A stretch of DNA of 15,173 nucleotides from Bacillota bacterium (lineage in GTDB: Bacteria; Bacillota; Clostridia; Lachnospirales; Lachnospiraceae), in assembly GCA_023413555.1 (NCBI GenBank), contig JAEZPG010000098.1:1-15173 (forward strand), in the 5' to 3' direction. The notes beneath the pieces were generated by a model. It had not been told where the DNA came from, searched no databases, and saw only the letters and a program-made list of their open reading frames with translations. This document shows, one piece after another, positions 7,150 through 13,585 of this stretch. Numbering within the stretch: the stretch's first letter is position 1; each line of letters begins with the position of its first letter. Position numbers and translations under genes: made by a program.

Positions 7150-7178
7150 TTGCCATAAGAAGATAATATTATTTTAAA
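7150..7178 (+). promoter_or_regulatory. Possible promoter for the fosX leader/fosX unit
   Basis: TTGCCA (7150-7155), 17-bp spacer, TTTAAA (7173-7178). The -35 is good and the -10 is moderate. It starts just after the recR stop and would give a transcript beginning near 7185, directly before the SD of the small ORF at 7203. Confidence 0.35.
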
Positions 7179-7202
7179 AAATGCTTAAAGAGAGGTTATA
7201 TC

Positions 7203-7310
7203 ATGATGTTAGAAACATGGTTTAATAGGGGGAAGAAATCTCGGTTAAACCATGTTTTATATTTGCTGGTACTTAATAAGTTTAATGTTTATTCTATGGG
7301 AGGGTTATAA
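7203..7310 (+). CDS. Possible 35-codon leader peptide ORF upstream of fosX
   Basis: An ATG-ATG start is preceded by AAAGAGAGG (7187-7195) with 7 bases of spacing. The reading frame stays open for 35 codons, beginning MMLETWFNRGKKSRLNHVL, and its TAA (7308-7310) ends one base before the TTG start of fosX. The SD of fosX (GGGAGGG, 7298-7304) lies within its last codons, so translation of the leader could couple to fosX or expose it. The ORF runs through the hairpin at 7213-7257. This is the arrangement seen in leader-controlled resistance genes, but an open frame this short can occur by chance in AT-rich DNA and I recognise no homologue. Confidence 0.35.
   Translation: MMLETWFNRGKKSRLNHVLYLLVLNKFNVYSMGGL
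7213..7260 (+). terminator. Hairpin with T-rich tail between recR and fosX: terminator or attenuator
   Basis: A perfect 13-bp stem, AAACATGGTTTAA (7213-7225) with TTAAACCATGTTT (7245-7257), encloses a 19-nt purine-rich loop and runs into TTTTATATTT. It could simply end the recR operon. Because it lies inside the small leader ORF and before fosX, it could instead be an attenuator that ribosome movement disrupts. Confidence 0.6.
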
Positions 7311-7311
7311 C

Positions 7312-7710
7312 TTGATATCTGGAATTAGCCATATTACTTTTATTGTTAAAAACTTAGATAAAGCAACAAAATTTTTTCAAGAAATATTTGAGGCAAAAGA
7401 AGTTTATTATAGTGGAGAAGAGCAATTTTCTATCTCGAAAGAAAAGTTCTTTACAGTAAATAATCTTTGGATTGCAATTATGGAAGGCAAGGAAATTGAA
7501 AAGAGTTATAATCATATAGCATTTAAAATAGACGAATCAGACTATGAAATGTATCTAGAAAGAATAGAAAAACTTGGGTTAGAAATAAAGAGTGGAAGGA
7601 CAAGAGTTGAGGGAGAAGGTAGTTCAATATATTTTTATGATTATGACAATCATCTTTTTGAACTTCATACGGGAACATTAGAAAGAAGACTTCTTCGTTA
7701 CCAGAGATAG
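7312..7710 (+). CDS. fosX: FosX-type fosfomycin resistance hydrolase (VOC superfamily)
   Basis: From a TTG start the product is 132 residues, almost the length of Listeria FosX (133), and it begins ISGISHIT like that protein. FosX is a Mn(II)-dependent cytoplasmic enzyme that adds water to the epoxide of fosfomycin. Expected metal ligands are visible as H7, H68 (YNHIAF) and E117 (FELHTGTLE), and the general base E44 of FosX sits in ISKEKFF. The stretches EGEGSSIYFYDYDNHLFELH (100-119) and the C-terminal RRLLRYQR also match the family pattern as I remember it. TTG is chosen over the open frame beginning at 7252 because GGGAGGG (7298-7304) lies 7 bases upstream. G+C is roughly 28%, against about 40% in recR, which suggests transfer. 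Confidence 0.9.
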   Translation: MISGISHITFIVKNLDKATKFFQEIFEAKEVYYSGEEQFSISKEKFFTVNNLWIAIMEGKEIEKSYNHIAFKIDESDYEMYLERIEKLGLEIKSGRTRVEGEGSSIYFYDYDNHLFELHTGTLERRLLRYQR

Positions 7711-7781
7711 TATAAATGACAATAAGTAAAGTAAGATTATCTCCTGGTATATCGTAAAATAAAATCTGATATGATAACGCT

Positions 7782-7816
7782 AAGAAAGCCTGGTCATTGG
7801 GACCAGGCTTTCTTTT
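7782..7816 (+). terminator. Strong intrinsic terminator downstream of fosX
   Basis: A perfect 14-bp stem AAGAAAGCCTGGTC (7782-7795) with GACCAGGCTTTCTT (7801-7814), 5-nt loop, T-rich descending arm ending TTCTTTT. It may originally have been the recR operon terminator if fosX was inserted in between. Confidence 0.85.
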
Positions 7817-7932
7817 GGTTAATGAGAGGGGGGTATTCAAATATATAATCTTTCTTGCAATTATTAGTATAAACAGTAGTTGTGTTCAATTTATGACCAA
7901 TTTATAAATTTGGTATAAAATTTATTAACTAA

Positions 7933-7961
7933 TTGTATAATATTCATTATTTTGTTAGAAT
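7933..7961 (+). promoter_or_regulatory. Candidate extended -10 promoter of the coiled-coil membrane protein
   Basis: TTGTAT (7933-7938), 17-bp spacer, TAGAAT (7956-7961), with TG at 7953-7954 making an extended -10. The rest of 7817-8010 is very AT-rich and holds no gene. Confidence 0.45.
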
Positions 7962-8021
7962 AGAATATATGAATGTACCGTACATGCTGACATCTTTATA
8001 CCGAATGAAAGGGAGAAGGAT

Positions 8022-9152
8022 ATGGATAAGGATAATTTACTGGAGCAGGGGGTTGGTGCCCTGTACCAATTACGGGATAAATTGAATACTCTAAAGAATA
8101 TTATGAGACAGCTGTCAGAAAAAGACATGGAAGAGAATCAACTTGAAAATGAGATAGAACTTAAAAATAGTATGGTTCAGGATGAGATTCAGATGGCTAT
8201 AGTAAAGCGAGAAAATGAAATTGTAGCATCCTTCGAAGAGCAGATAGAGCGGCAGAAAAATCGTATGAAAAAAGTGCAAGAAAAAAAGGAACGCTCTAAA
8301 AGTGATAAGGTCTCCCAGAGAATAGAGAAGGAGACTGCCCAATTAAAAGGAGATAATCAAAGACTTAAACAGGATGTTAAGAATATATTTCAGCAAGGGA
8401 ATGTATCCCGATTTTTTAATACGAGATTGTATTTCGCATTGTTTTCACCAAAAGGATTAGGTGACTTCGGAATTATTCTTATTTCATTGGCCCTTATCTT
8501 GGTAGGTATTCCTTTATTGTTATATTATCTTATTTTCGACTGGAACAACACCGTTGGTCTTATAATAACCTATCTAATTGTCATTGGAGCCGTAGCAGGC
8601 CTTTATTATCTAATTATCAAAGCCACTAGGAAGAAGAATGCGTCAGCCATTGCTAGTGGGAGGGCAGTTCGTTATAAAATGAGACAGAACAACCGTAAAA
8701 TTCAAAAGATAAGAAAGAGAATTCTTAAGGATAAGGATGAAAGTGCTTATAACCTAGGAGAATATGATAACGAGATTAAAGATATCAATAATAAGATTGC
8801 TGATATTAATAGGCAGAAGGCAGAAGCGGTTGCTGTGTTCAGAAACTCTACAAGTAACATCCTGGCCAATGATGTGAGACAGAAGCATGAAAAGGAACTG
8901 GAGGAGACCAAAGAAAGATATCAGATGGTTCATAAAGAGTGTATGCAATATGAGGATCAGGTAAAGGAATTGTCCGTGGGACTTGCCAATGATTATGAAG
9001 TATATCTTGGAAAAGAATTTATGGACCTTTCCAACTTGAACAAGCTGATTACTATCATGGAAGATAACCAGTTTAATAAAATATCAGAAGCAGTAGATTA
9101 TTTTAAAAAGCAGATAGGAAATTCTAGTGTAACAGTGGATAAACAAGATTAG
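8022..9152 (+). CDS. Coiled-coil protein with two central membrane helices, function unknown
   Basis: I do not recognise a family for this 376-residue protein. Residues 1-125 are charged and heptad-like (Glu/Lys/Gln-rich), typical of a coiled coil. Two membrane helices follow (about 149-172 and 178-199) with a short loop between. Residues 205-330 are again strongly coiled-coil, rich in Lys, Glu, Asn and Arg, and the last 45 residues are less regular (LNKLITIMEDNQFNKISEAV). Both long coils would face the cytoplasm if the two helices form a hairpin, giving a bidentate membrane-tethered coil. SD GGGAG (8011-8015) precedes ATG by 6 bases. It is a single-gene unit with its own promoter and a hairpin after it. 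Cell-division, secretion or envelope-scaffold roles are all possible; none can be assigned. Confidence 0.8.
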   Translation: MDKDNLLEQGVGALYQLRDKLNTLKNIMRQLSEKDMEENQLENEIELKNSMVQDEIQMAIVKRENEIVASFEEQIERQKNRMKKVQEKKERSKSDKVSQRIEKETAQLKGDNQRLKQDVKNIFQQGNVSRFFNTRLYFALFSPKGLGDFGIILISLALILVGIPLLLYYLIFDWNNTVGLIITYLIVIGAVAGLYYLIIKATRKKNASAIASGRAVRYKMRQNNRKIQKIRKRILKDKDESAYNLGEYDNEIKDINNKIADINRQKAEAVAVFRNSTSNILANDVRQKHEKELEETKERYQMVHKECMQYEDQVKELSVGLANDYEVYLGKEFMDLSNLNKLITIMEDNQFNKISEAVDYFKKQIGNSSVTVDKQD

Positions 9153-9174
9153 GATACGTTTTACTATAACAATA

Positions 9175-9205
9175 ACAGGGTTGCAACGACTAGTTGCAGC
9201 CCTGT
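9175..9205 (+). terminator. Hairpin between convergent genes, probable terminator without a good U-tract
   Basis: ACAGGGTTGCAAC (9175-9187) pairs with GTTGCAGCCCTGT (9193-9205) over a 5-nt loop, 13 bp with one G-U pair that works only on the plus strand. That orientation suggests it ends the coiled-coil protein transcript, but no run of U follows. Confidence 0.5.
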
Positions 9206-9263
9206 GACCATCTATAACAGGCGATTAAACTCGCTTCTCCCAATTCTTATGCAATATGGACGT

Positions 9264-9291
9264 ATCCACCTCATCTGGAAATCCACCTCAT
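9264..9291. repeat. Short direct repeat (11 bp, 17-bp period)
   Basis: ATCCACCTCAT occurs at 9264-9274 and again at 9281-9291, just downstream of the yyaC stop codon. No coding role is seen and it may be chance. Confidence 0.4.
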
Positions 9292-9297
9292 AGGCTG

Positions 9298-9900
9298 TTA
9301 CCTTTTACGGGAATCCATTGCCAGAGAAGTCACTCCGATTTGGTTCATCACATACCGAAGACCAATGCAAATATAATCTGCTAACTGCATTACCGTGTCT
9401 AATCTTGTAGTTTGTAGTAGCATATGGTTTAAATACCCGGAGACATTTACAATTCCCGTTATAAAGATATCTCCCACAATCGGCAAATTCTTGTCTACCC
9501 CGATTCCAGGGCTTAAACTTCCCTCTCCCAATGTCACATATCCCACATGCTTATCCTTTCCAAGAGAAGCATCTATCGCCACAATAAATGGATATTTGTA
9601 GGTCTCATAGATGTTTTCCAGTGTCTTGGTCAGATTTTTTGCATGCACCGGCCGAGCCAGAGTTCCGTATATATGCACATTTTTATATTGTTGTTTTTCT
9701 AATTTATATCCGATGATTGGGCCAAGACAATCTCCCGTTGCCCGATCGGATCCAATGCAGAGAATAATTACAGAATGCTTTTTGGATATTTTCGACGCCA
9801 ATAATCTGTTTAATTCCCGGCAAAATCGGTAGATGGAGGCTTCTTCTTGACAATCAAAATAGCGCAGAGTAGACGAAGCTTCCTCATAGCTTTGTTTCAT
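9298..9900 (-). CDS. yyaC: Sporulation protein YyaC (GPR/HybD-like putative spore protease family)
   Basis: The 200-residue product shows the YyaC pattern: CIGSDRATGDCLGP (48-61), a conserved HAKNL (86-90), AIDASLG (108-114), PGIGV (131-135) and GDIFITG (143-149). The fold is related to hydrogenase-maturation proteases and the spore protease GPR; in B. subtilis yyaC is a forespore gene, though its substrate is not established. The frame is open upstream to 10005, but the extra 35 residues are hydrophobic and atypical. AAAGGAA (minus strand, 9905-9911) precedes the ATG at 9898-9900 by 4 bases, so the shorter form, close to the usual length of about 205, is chosen. It is convergent with the coiled-coil gene and divergent from the LysM gene. 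It is evidence that the host forms endospores. Confidence 0.9.
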   Translation of the reverse strand: MKQSYEEASSTLRYFDCQEEASIYRFCRELNRLLASKISKKHSVIILCIGSDRATGDCLGPIIGYKLEKQQYKNVHIYGTLARPVHAKNLTKTLENIYETYKYPFIVAIDASLGKDKHVGYVTLGEGSLSPGIGVDKNLPIVGDIFITGIVNVSGYLNHMLLQTTRLDTVMQLADYICIGLRYVMNQIGVTSLAMDSRKR

Positions 9901-10213
9901 ATAGTTCCTTTCCCAGCAAAGCTGTAATACATTATAATTATAAGTATTACCAAACATAGGGAGCATAGACGTAAAATTTAAAAAAGCTAACGCAATAATC
10001 AACAAAATATGTATAAAACAGAACTTAAGAAAAATTCTGAATGCGAAAAGAAAGTAAATATAGAAATGAAAATCGATTATTCATCAAATTATAGTAGAAA
10101 TGTTATTATATGGCATTGTTTCAATGTGACAAAAAACTTTATACAGTAATGGTAATATACCCATGACCAAACCTGATTTCAGGCACAATTCGAATTTGAA
10201 AGGCGGTATATTG
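9901..10213. other. Divergent intergenic region between yyaC and the LysM gene
   Basis: About 313 AT-rich bases hold the candidate yyaC promoter (9942-9970) and presumably the promoter of the LysM gene. For the latter I see no clean sigma-A match. There is a TATACAGTA (10140-10148) that resembles mother-cell sigma -10 elements (CATAnnnTA) but without a convincing -35, and a small hairpin CATTG-TTT-CAATG (10114-10126). No RNA gene is visible. Confidence 0.5.
9942..9970 (-). promoter_or_regulatory. Possible forespore sigma (SigF/SigG-type) promoter of yyaC
   Basis: Minus strand: GTCTA (9966-9970), 14-bp spacer, GGTAATACTT (9942-9951), which resembles the GG-N2-A-N-A -10 of SigF promoters. The start site would lie about 35 bases before the ATG at 9900. 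The -35 matches only partly and the spacer is one short. Confidence 0.3.
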
Positions 10214-11485
10214 ATGATGATTGAAACTATTCAAAATAATCAGAATAATCAGAAAGAGAAAAAACAGAGAAATAACGGTGTGAGATTACCTAAAAATATA
10301 AGACAAATTGGACCAATGGATGGGGATAAAAGAGTCTACATTGAAGATTATGTGATGACCTATATGAAACAGATAGCAATGAAGAGCTATGGAAACTATC
10401 ATGTGGCAGTGCTTCTTGGTCATGTTACTCTGGTGGAAGGGGAGAATAATGTCTTTATTAGCGGTGCAGTAGAGGTACAGGATATCCTTTTTGATGATAA
10501 GGTCTTTGGGAATGAGAACTGGGCTAAAATCTATGAAGATATTAAAAAGTATTTTGACAATGAAGAAATTGTTGGTTGGTACATAACAAGGCCCGGACTA
10601 CAATTAGAGGTAAACGACTACCTCTGCAAGATTCATATAGACAATTTTGCAGGCAATAACAAGGTGCTTTTGATGTATGATAGCATTGAACGGGAAGAAG
10701 CATTTTACCTATTTAACAATCAAAACCTATGTAAGCAAGATGGCTATTATATCTATTATGAAAAAAATGATAACATGCAGAATTACATGATTGATCATAA
10801 GGATAAAGATAGCATTGAAGCTGATTATGTGGATCAGACCTGTATCAATATTCGCCAAGTTATAGAACGTAAAAATAATGAAAAGATTCAGAGAAAGCGC
10901 AGTCTTTCTGTGATGTATGCAGCGGCATCTGTCTGTGCTATATTTGTAATTATTGTCGCGATAGCAATGTTTTCTGGAAAAGGGATAAAGGATGCTAATC
11001 AAACAGTGTCAGTAGGAGATCAGAATCAAAAGGGAAAATCCCAAGTTGCAGATCCATCCGTCAGTCCTGGGACTACTCAGGTCAATGTTCAACAAGGAAA
11101 TCTTGGTTCCATCAAGAATGAGGATGTAATAGGAGATAAGACAACAAACAATGATAATCCAGTGGATATCACAGTGGAGGGGACCACTCCAATTGATTCT
11201 TCGGATAACAAGGGAAAGGATAGCAAGGACCCTGACAGTAAAGACACTGGAACCAAGGCTCCAGATACCAAGAATTCGGACAACAAAGACAAGGACACCA
11301 AAAAGAGTGATTCGGAGGAGACCACGAAGCAAGCAACTACCTATACAATTAAAAGAGGCGATACTCTAGGTGCCATTAGTTTGAGATTCTATAAAACTAA
11401 GGCAAATGTAAAGAAAATAATGGAGGCAAATAAGATAGATAATAAGGATACCATCTATGCTGGTCAGATAATAAAGATCCCATAA
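10214..11485 (+). CDS. Membrane LysM protein with an N-terminal MPN/JAMM-like (apparently inactive) domain
   Basis: From the ATG at 10214 the product is 423 residues. Parts in order: a Gln/Asn-rich start; a globular cytoplasmic domain (about 43-185); one membrane helix (about 232-253); a long Ser/Thr/Asp/Lys-rich linker (about 254-372) with repeated DSKD/DTK units; and a C-terminal LysM domain (about 374-423, YTIKRGDTLGAISLRFYK ... IYAGQIIKIP) that would bind peptidoglycan outside. The first domain reads like an MPN fold: VAVLLGHV, a GAVEV strand, then EIVGWYITRPG (118-128), where JAMM enzymes have GWYHSHPG, then ND and KVLLMYD. Both zinc histidines and the catalytic Glu are missing, so it would be an MPN-minus domain. 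SD AAGGCGG (10200-10206) supports this start over 10163. The LysM and membrane calls are firm; the MPN call is inference. Confidence 0.82.
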   Translation: MMIETIQNNQNNQKEKKQRNNGVRLPKNIRQIGPMDGDKRVYIEDYVMTYMKQIAMKSYGNYHVAVLLGHVTLVEGENNVFISGAVEVQDILFDDKVFGNENWAKIYEDIKKYFDNEEIVGWYITRPGLQLEVNDYLCKIHIDNFAGNNKVLLMYDSIEREEAFYLFNNQNLCKQDGYYIYYEKNDNMQNYMIDHKDKDSIEADYVDQTCINIRQVIERKNNEKIQRKRSLSVMYAAASVCAIFVIIVAIAMFSGKGIKDANQTVSVGDQNQKGKSQVADPSVSPGTTQVNVQQGNLGSIKNEDVIGDKTTNNDNPVDITVEGTTPIDSSDNKGKDSKDPDSKDTGTKAPDTKNSDNKDKDTKKSDSEETTKQATTYTIKRGDTLGAISLRFYKTKANVKKIMEANKIDNKDTIYAGQIIKIP

Positions 11486-11517
11486 GGAGACATTCGGAAA
11501 ATGTAAAGGAAAATATG

Positions 11518-11546
11518 TTGGTAATATTGGAACAATACTGTATAAT
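11518..11546 (+). promoter_or_regulatory. Sigma-A promoter of the DUF5711-CvpA operon
   Basis: TTGGTA (11518-11523), 17-bp spacer, perfect TATAAT (11541-11546). The perfect palindrome TACTTAAGTA (11571-11580) lies in the early transcribed region and could be a regulator site, though it is short. Confidence 0.65.
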
Positions 11547-11601
11547 AAAAAGTATTAACAATGAAAAAAGTACTTAAGTATTAGAAATAGGAGCAGATTG
11601 T

Positions 11602-12789
11602 ATGGCAACGTTTGCAGATAAATCAGATTTTGTTCAGTACGAGAAACGTATTAGAAGACATAAAAAACAAAAGCTATTTATAATATTGGGAATACTTTTG
11701 GTTGCAGTAGCAATATGTGTGTATCTGGTATTTTCATATATAAACCGTATTTTTAACAATTACACAGTGACAACGCAAATAGAGAGACAAGAAACGGGAG
11801 AGGTCCAGTATCTTCCCTATGATGACCAGATTCTTAAAATTAGCCGAGATGGTGCTTGTGCCTATGACTCAACGGGCAATATTACCTTTAACGGCAGCTA
11901 TACCATGCGAAACCCAAAGGCCGATATATGCAATAATTATATTGCTGTTGCTGATATAGGTGGGTACAGTATTTATGTGTTTGATGGCACCAATTCGGGA
12001 AAAGAGATTAAGGTGACCCTGCCAATTCTGCAGGTTCAGGTGGCTAGACAGGGCATGGTAGCTGTTTTGATGGAGGATAAGGATACCAATGTGATCAGGC
12101 TGATTAAGTCAGACTCATCCCCCGACCCGCTAGTTGCAGAAAAAGTGACCAATGTAGAGGAAAATGGATTCCCGGTTAATATTGCATTGTCTGACGATGG
12201 AAAAAAATTAATAACGAACTATATGCAGGTTAACAACGGCGTAATAAAAAATCAGGTTACTTTTTATAACTTCTCTGATGTTGGTCAAAATGAAGATAAA
12301 AATATGGTAGGAATGAAAGACTATGGTGATAATACCGTGGCAGATGTTAAGTTCATTGATAACAACACGGCTTGCATTTTGACCACCACTGGTTTTGAAC
12401 TATTTAGTTTTAGAGAGAAGAGCCAGGAAGTATACCATAAAACCTTTAAAAATGATATCAAGAGCGTTTTTTATACAGATACCTATATTGGATTTGTGAC
12501 TGAGAATTATAATGAGGCGAATAAATACCAGGTACAAGTCTATAGTACCAGCGGCAATAAGGTTTATAGTGACTCTATTGACTTTGGTTATGACAAGGTT
12601 TTAATGGTAGAGAAGGAAATGATTTTTTATTCAGAAAAGGAATGCCATATTATTAAGTTAAATGGGGTTGAAAAGTTTAAACATTCCTTTGACAAAAATA
12701 TTTCTACAATCATGCCAATTAACCATTATAATAAATATTACCTTGTTAATGACACTTCCATAGATATTATTAAACTGACGGAGGATTAA
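11602..12789 (+). CDS. DUF5711 family membrane-anchored beta-propeller-like protein
   Basis: The 395-residue protein has a basic cytoplasmic start (to about 24, RIRRHKKQK), one membrane helix (about 25-46, LFIILGILLVAVAICVYLVF) and a large extracellular part built of repeated beta blades. Repeated patterns such as YIAVADIGGYSIYVFDG, FPVNIALSDDGKKLITNY and TACILTTTGFELFSF look like propeller blades. This matches what I know of DUF5711, a family of unknown function common in Lachnospiraceae and usually next to cvpA. AGGAG (11589-11593) precedes ATG by 8 bases. The cvpA-like gene begins one base after its stop codon, so the two are one operon and probably one complex. The function may be sensing or scaffolding at the wall; nothing catalytic is visible. 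Confidence 0.82.
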   Translation: MATFADKSDFVQYEKRIRRHKKQKLFIILGILLVAVAICVYLVFSYINRIFNNYTVTTQIERQETGEVQYLPYDDQILKISRDGACAYDSTGNITFNGSYTMRNPKADICNNYIAVADIGGYSIYVFDGTNSGKEIKVTLPILQVQVARQGMVAVLMEDKDTNVIRLIKSDSSPDPLVAEKVTNVEENGFPVNIALSDDGKKLITNYMQVNNGVIKNQVTFYNFSDVGQNEDKNMVGMKDYGDNTVADVKFIDNNTACILTTTGFELFSFREKSQEVYHKTFKNDIKSVFYTDTYIGFVTENYNEANKYQVQVYSTSGNKVYSDSIDFGYDKVLMVEKEMIFYSEKECHIIKLNGVEKFKHSFDKNISTIMPINHYNKYYLVNDTSIDIIKLTED

Positions 12790-12790
12790 G

Positions 12791-13489
12791 ATGAACTGGT
12801 TAGCTATTCTTGTTTTGCTATTTTTAATAGCCTATATTATAAGAGGGTATCATAATGGACTTATTAAGACAGTATTTTCAATCTGTGCAGTATTTATTGC
12901 CCTAACAGTAGCATTTGTGGGAAATAAAACCTTAAGTGGTATTTTGCAGGATAATGAGACTATTTATAAGGCGGTTAATAACAAGGTCGTTAAGACCATG
13001 GAAATTGAAACAGATGCCAAATCTGCAGCAGAGCAGAAAAATTATATTGATTCTCTTCCTGTTCCAAAGCGCTTGAAAGAAGCTCTAACAGAGAATAATA
13101 ATAAGAAGGTTTATGAGTTAATGGATACCTCCAAGTTTGGAGATTATATATCTGGTTATATTACTCGTATGATCTTGAATGCTATTGCTTTTGCAATTCT
13201 ATTTATTGTTACCTTGATACTGGTACGGATCATAGCAAGTGCTTTAGATATCGTCAGTAGATTACCGGTGATACATACCCTTAACAAACTTGGAGGTCTG
13301 GCTCTAGGTTTGATTCATGGGTTTGTAGTATTGTGGATTCTGTGTATTGTATTAACAATTTCCAGTGGTACGGGCATTGGTATAAGAATTTTTGAGGCTA
13401 TTAACGATAGTGTGTTTCTCTCTTCTATATACAACAATAATTTGTTGCTTTATTTTATTGTTAATGCAACGCAGATGTGTCTATTGTAA
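12791..13489 (+). CDS. CvpA family membrane protein
   Basis: The 232-residue protein has four membrane helices (about 3-19, 26-45, 123-149 and 166-192). It also has the two family signatures: RGYHNGLIKTVFS just after helix 1 (18-30) and LPVIHTLNKLGGLALGLIHG before helix 4 (158-177). An extracytoplasmic or cytoplasmic charged segment lies between helices 2 and 3 (about 46-120). CvpA was named for colicin V production in E. coli; family members are associated with envelope stress and purine-related phenotypes, and the molecular role is unsettled. ATG follows GGAGG (12780-12784) that overlaps the end of the DUF5711 gene, showing translational coupling. The tail is short and hydrophobic. Confidence 0.88.
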   Translation: MNWLAILVLLFLIAYIIRGYHNGLIKTVFSICAVFIALTVAFVGNKTLSGILQDNETIYKAVNNKVVKTMEIETDAKSAAEQKNYIDSLPVPKRLKEALTENNNKKVYELMDTSKFGDYISGYITRMILNAIAFAILFIVTLILVRIIASALDIVSRLPVIHTLNKLGGLALGLIHGFVVLWILCIVLTISSGTGIGIRIFEAINDSVFLSSIYNNNLLLYFIVNATQMCLL

Positions 13490-13523
13490 AATAAGTTATA
13501 AATAAAAGAATAGAAATAATAAC

Positions 13524-13566
13524 AATGGGTATGTAGCAAATGTAAAATATCTGCTACGTACCCATT
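13524..13566. terminator. Terminator hairpin between the convergent cvpA-like and secreted-protein genes
   Basis: A 15-bp stem, 13524-13538 with 13552-13566 (arm AATGGGTATGTAGCA), with one T-G pair and a 13-nt loop. The T-G pair favours function on the plus strand, while the T-rich run lies on the minus strand side, so it probably serves both convergent genes. Confidence 0.7.
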
Positions 13567-13585
13567 ATCATTCATAATTATATTA

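Noticed and set aside
7252..7311. N-terminal extension of fosX by 20 residues from an ATG at 7252
   Set aside because: No SD precedes it, the extension is absent from FosX proteins, and it starts within the hairpin arm. The TTG at 7312 has a strong SD.
7892..7915. Near-palindrome around ACCAATTTATAAATTTGGT as an operator or origin box
   Set aside because: AT-rich and imperfect in an already AT-rich gap; no adjacent regulator or DnaA boxes to support it.
9901..10005. 35-residue hydrophobic N-terminal extension of YyaC that could be read as a signal sequence
   Set aside because: YyaC relatives lack it, a SD precedes the internal ATG at 9900, and the extension overlaps the probable promoter.
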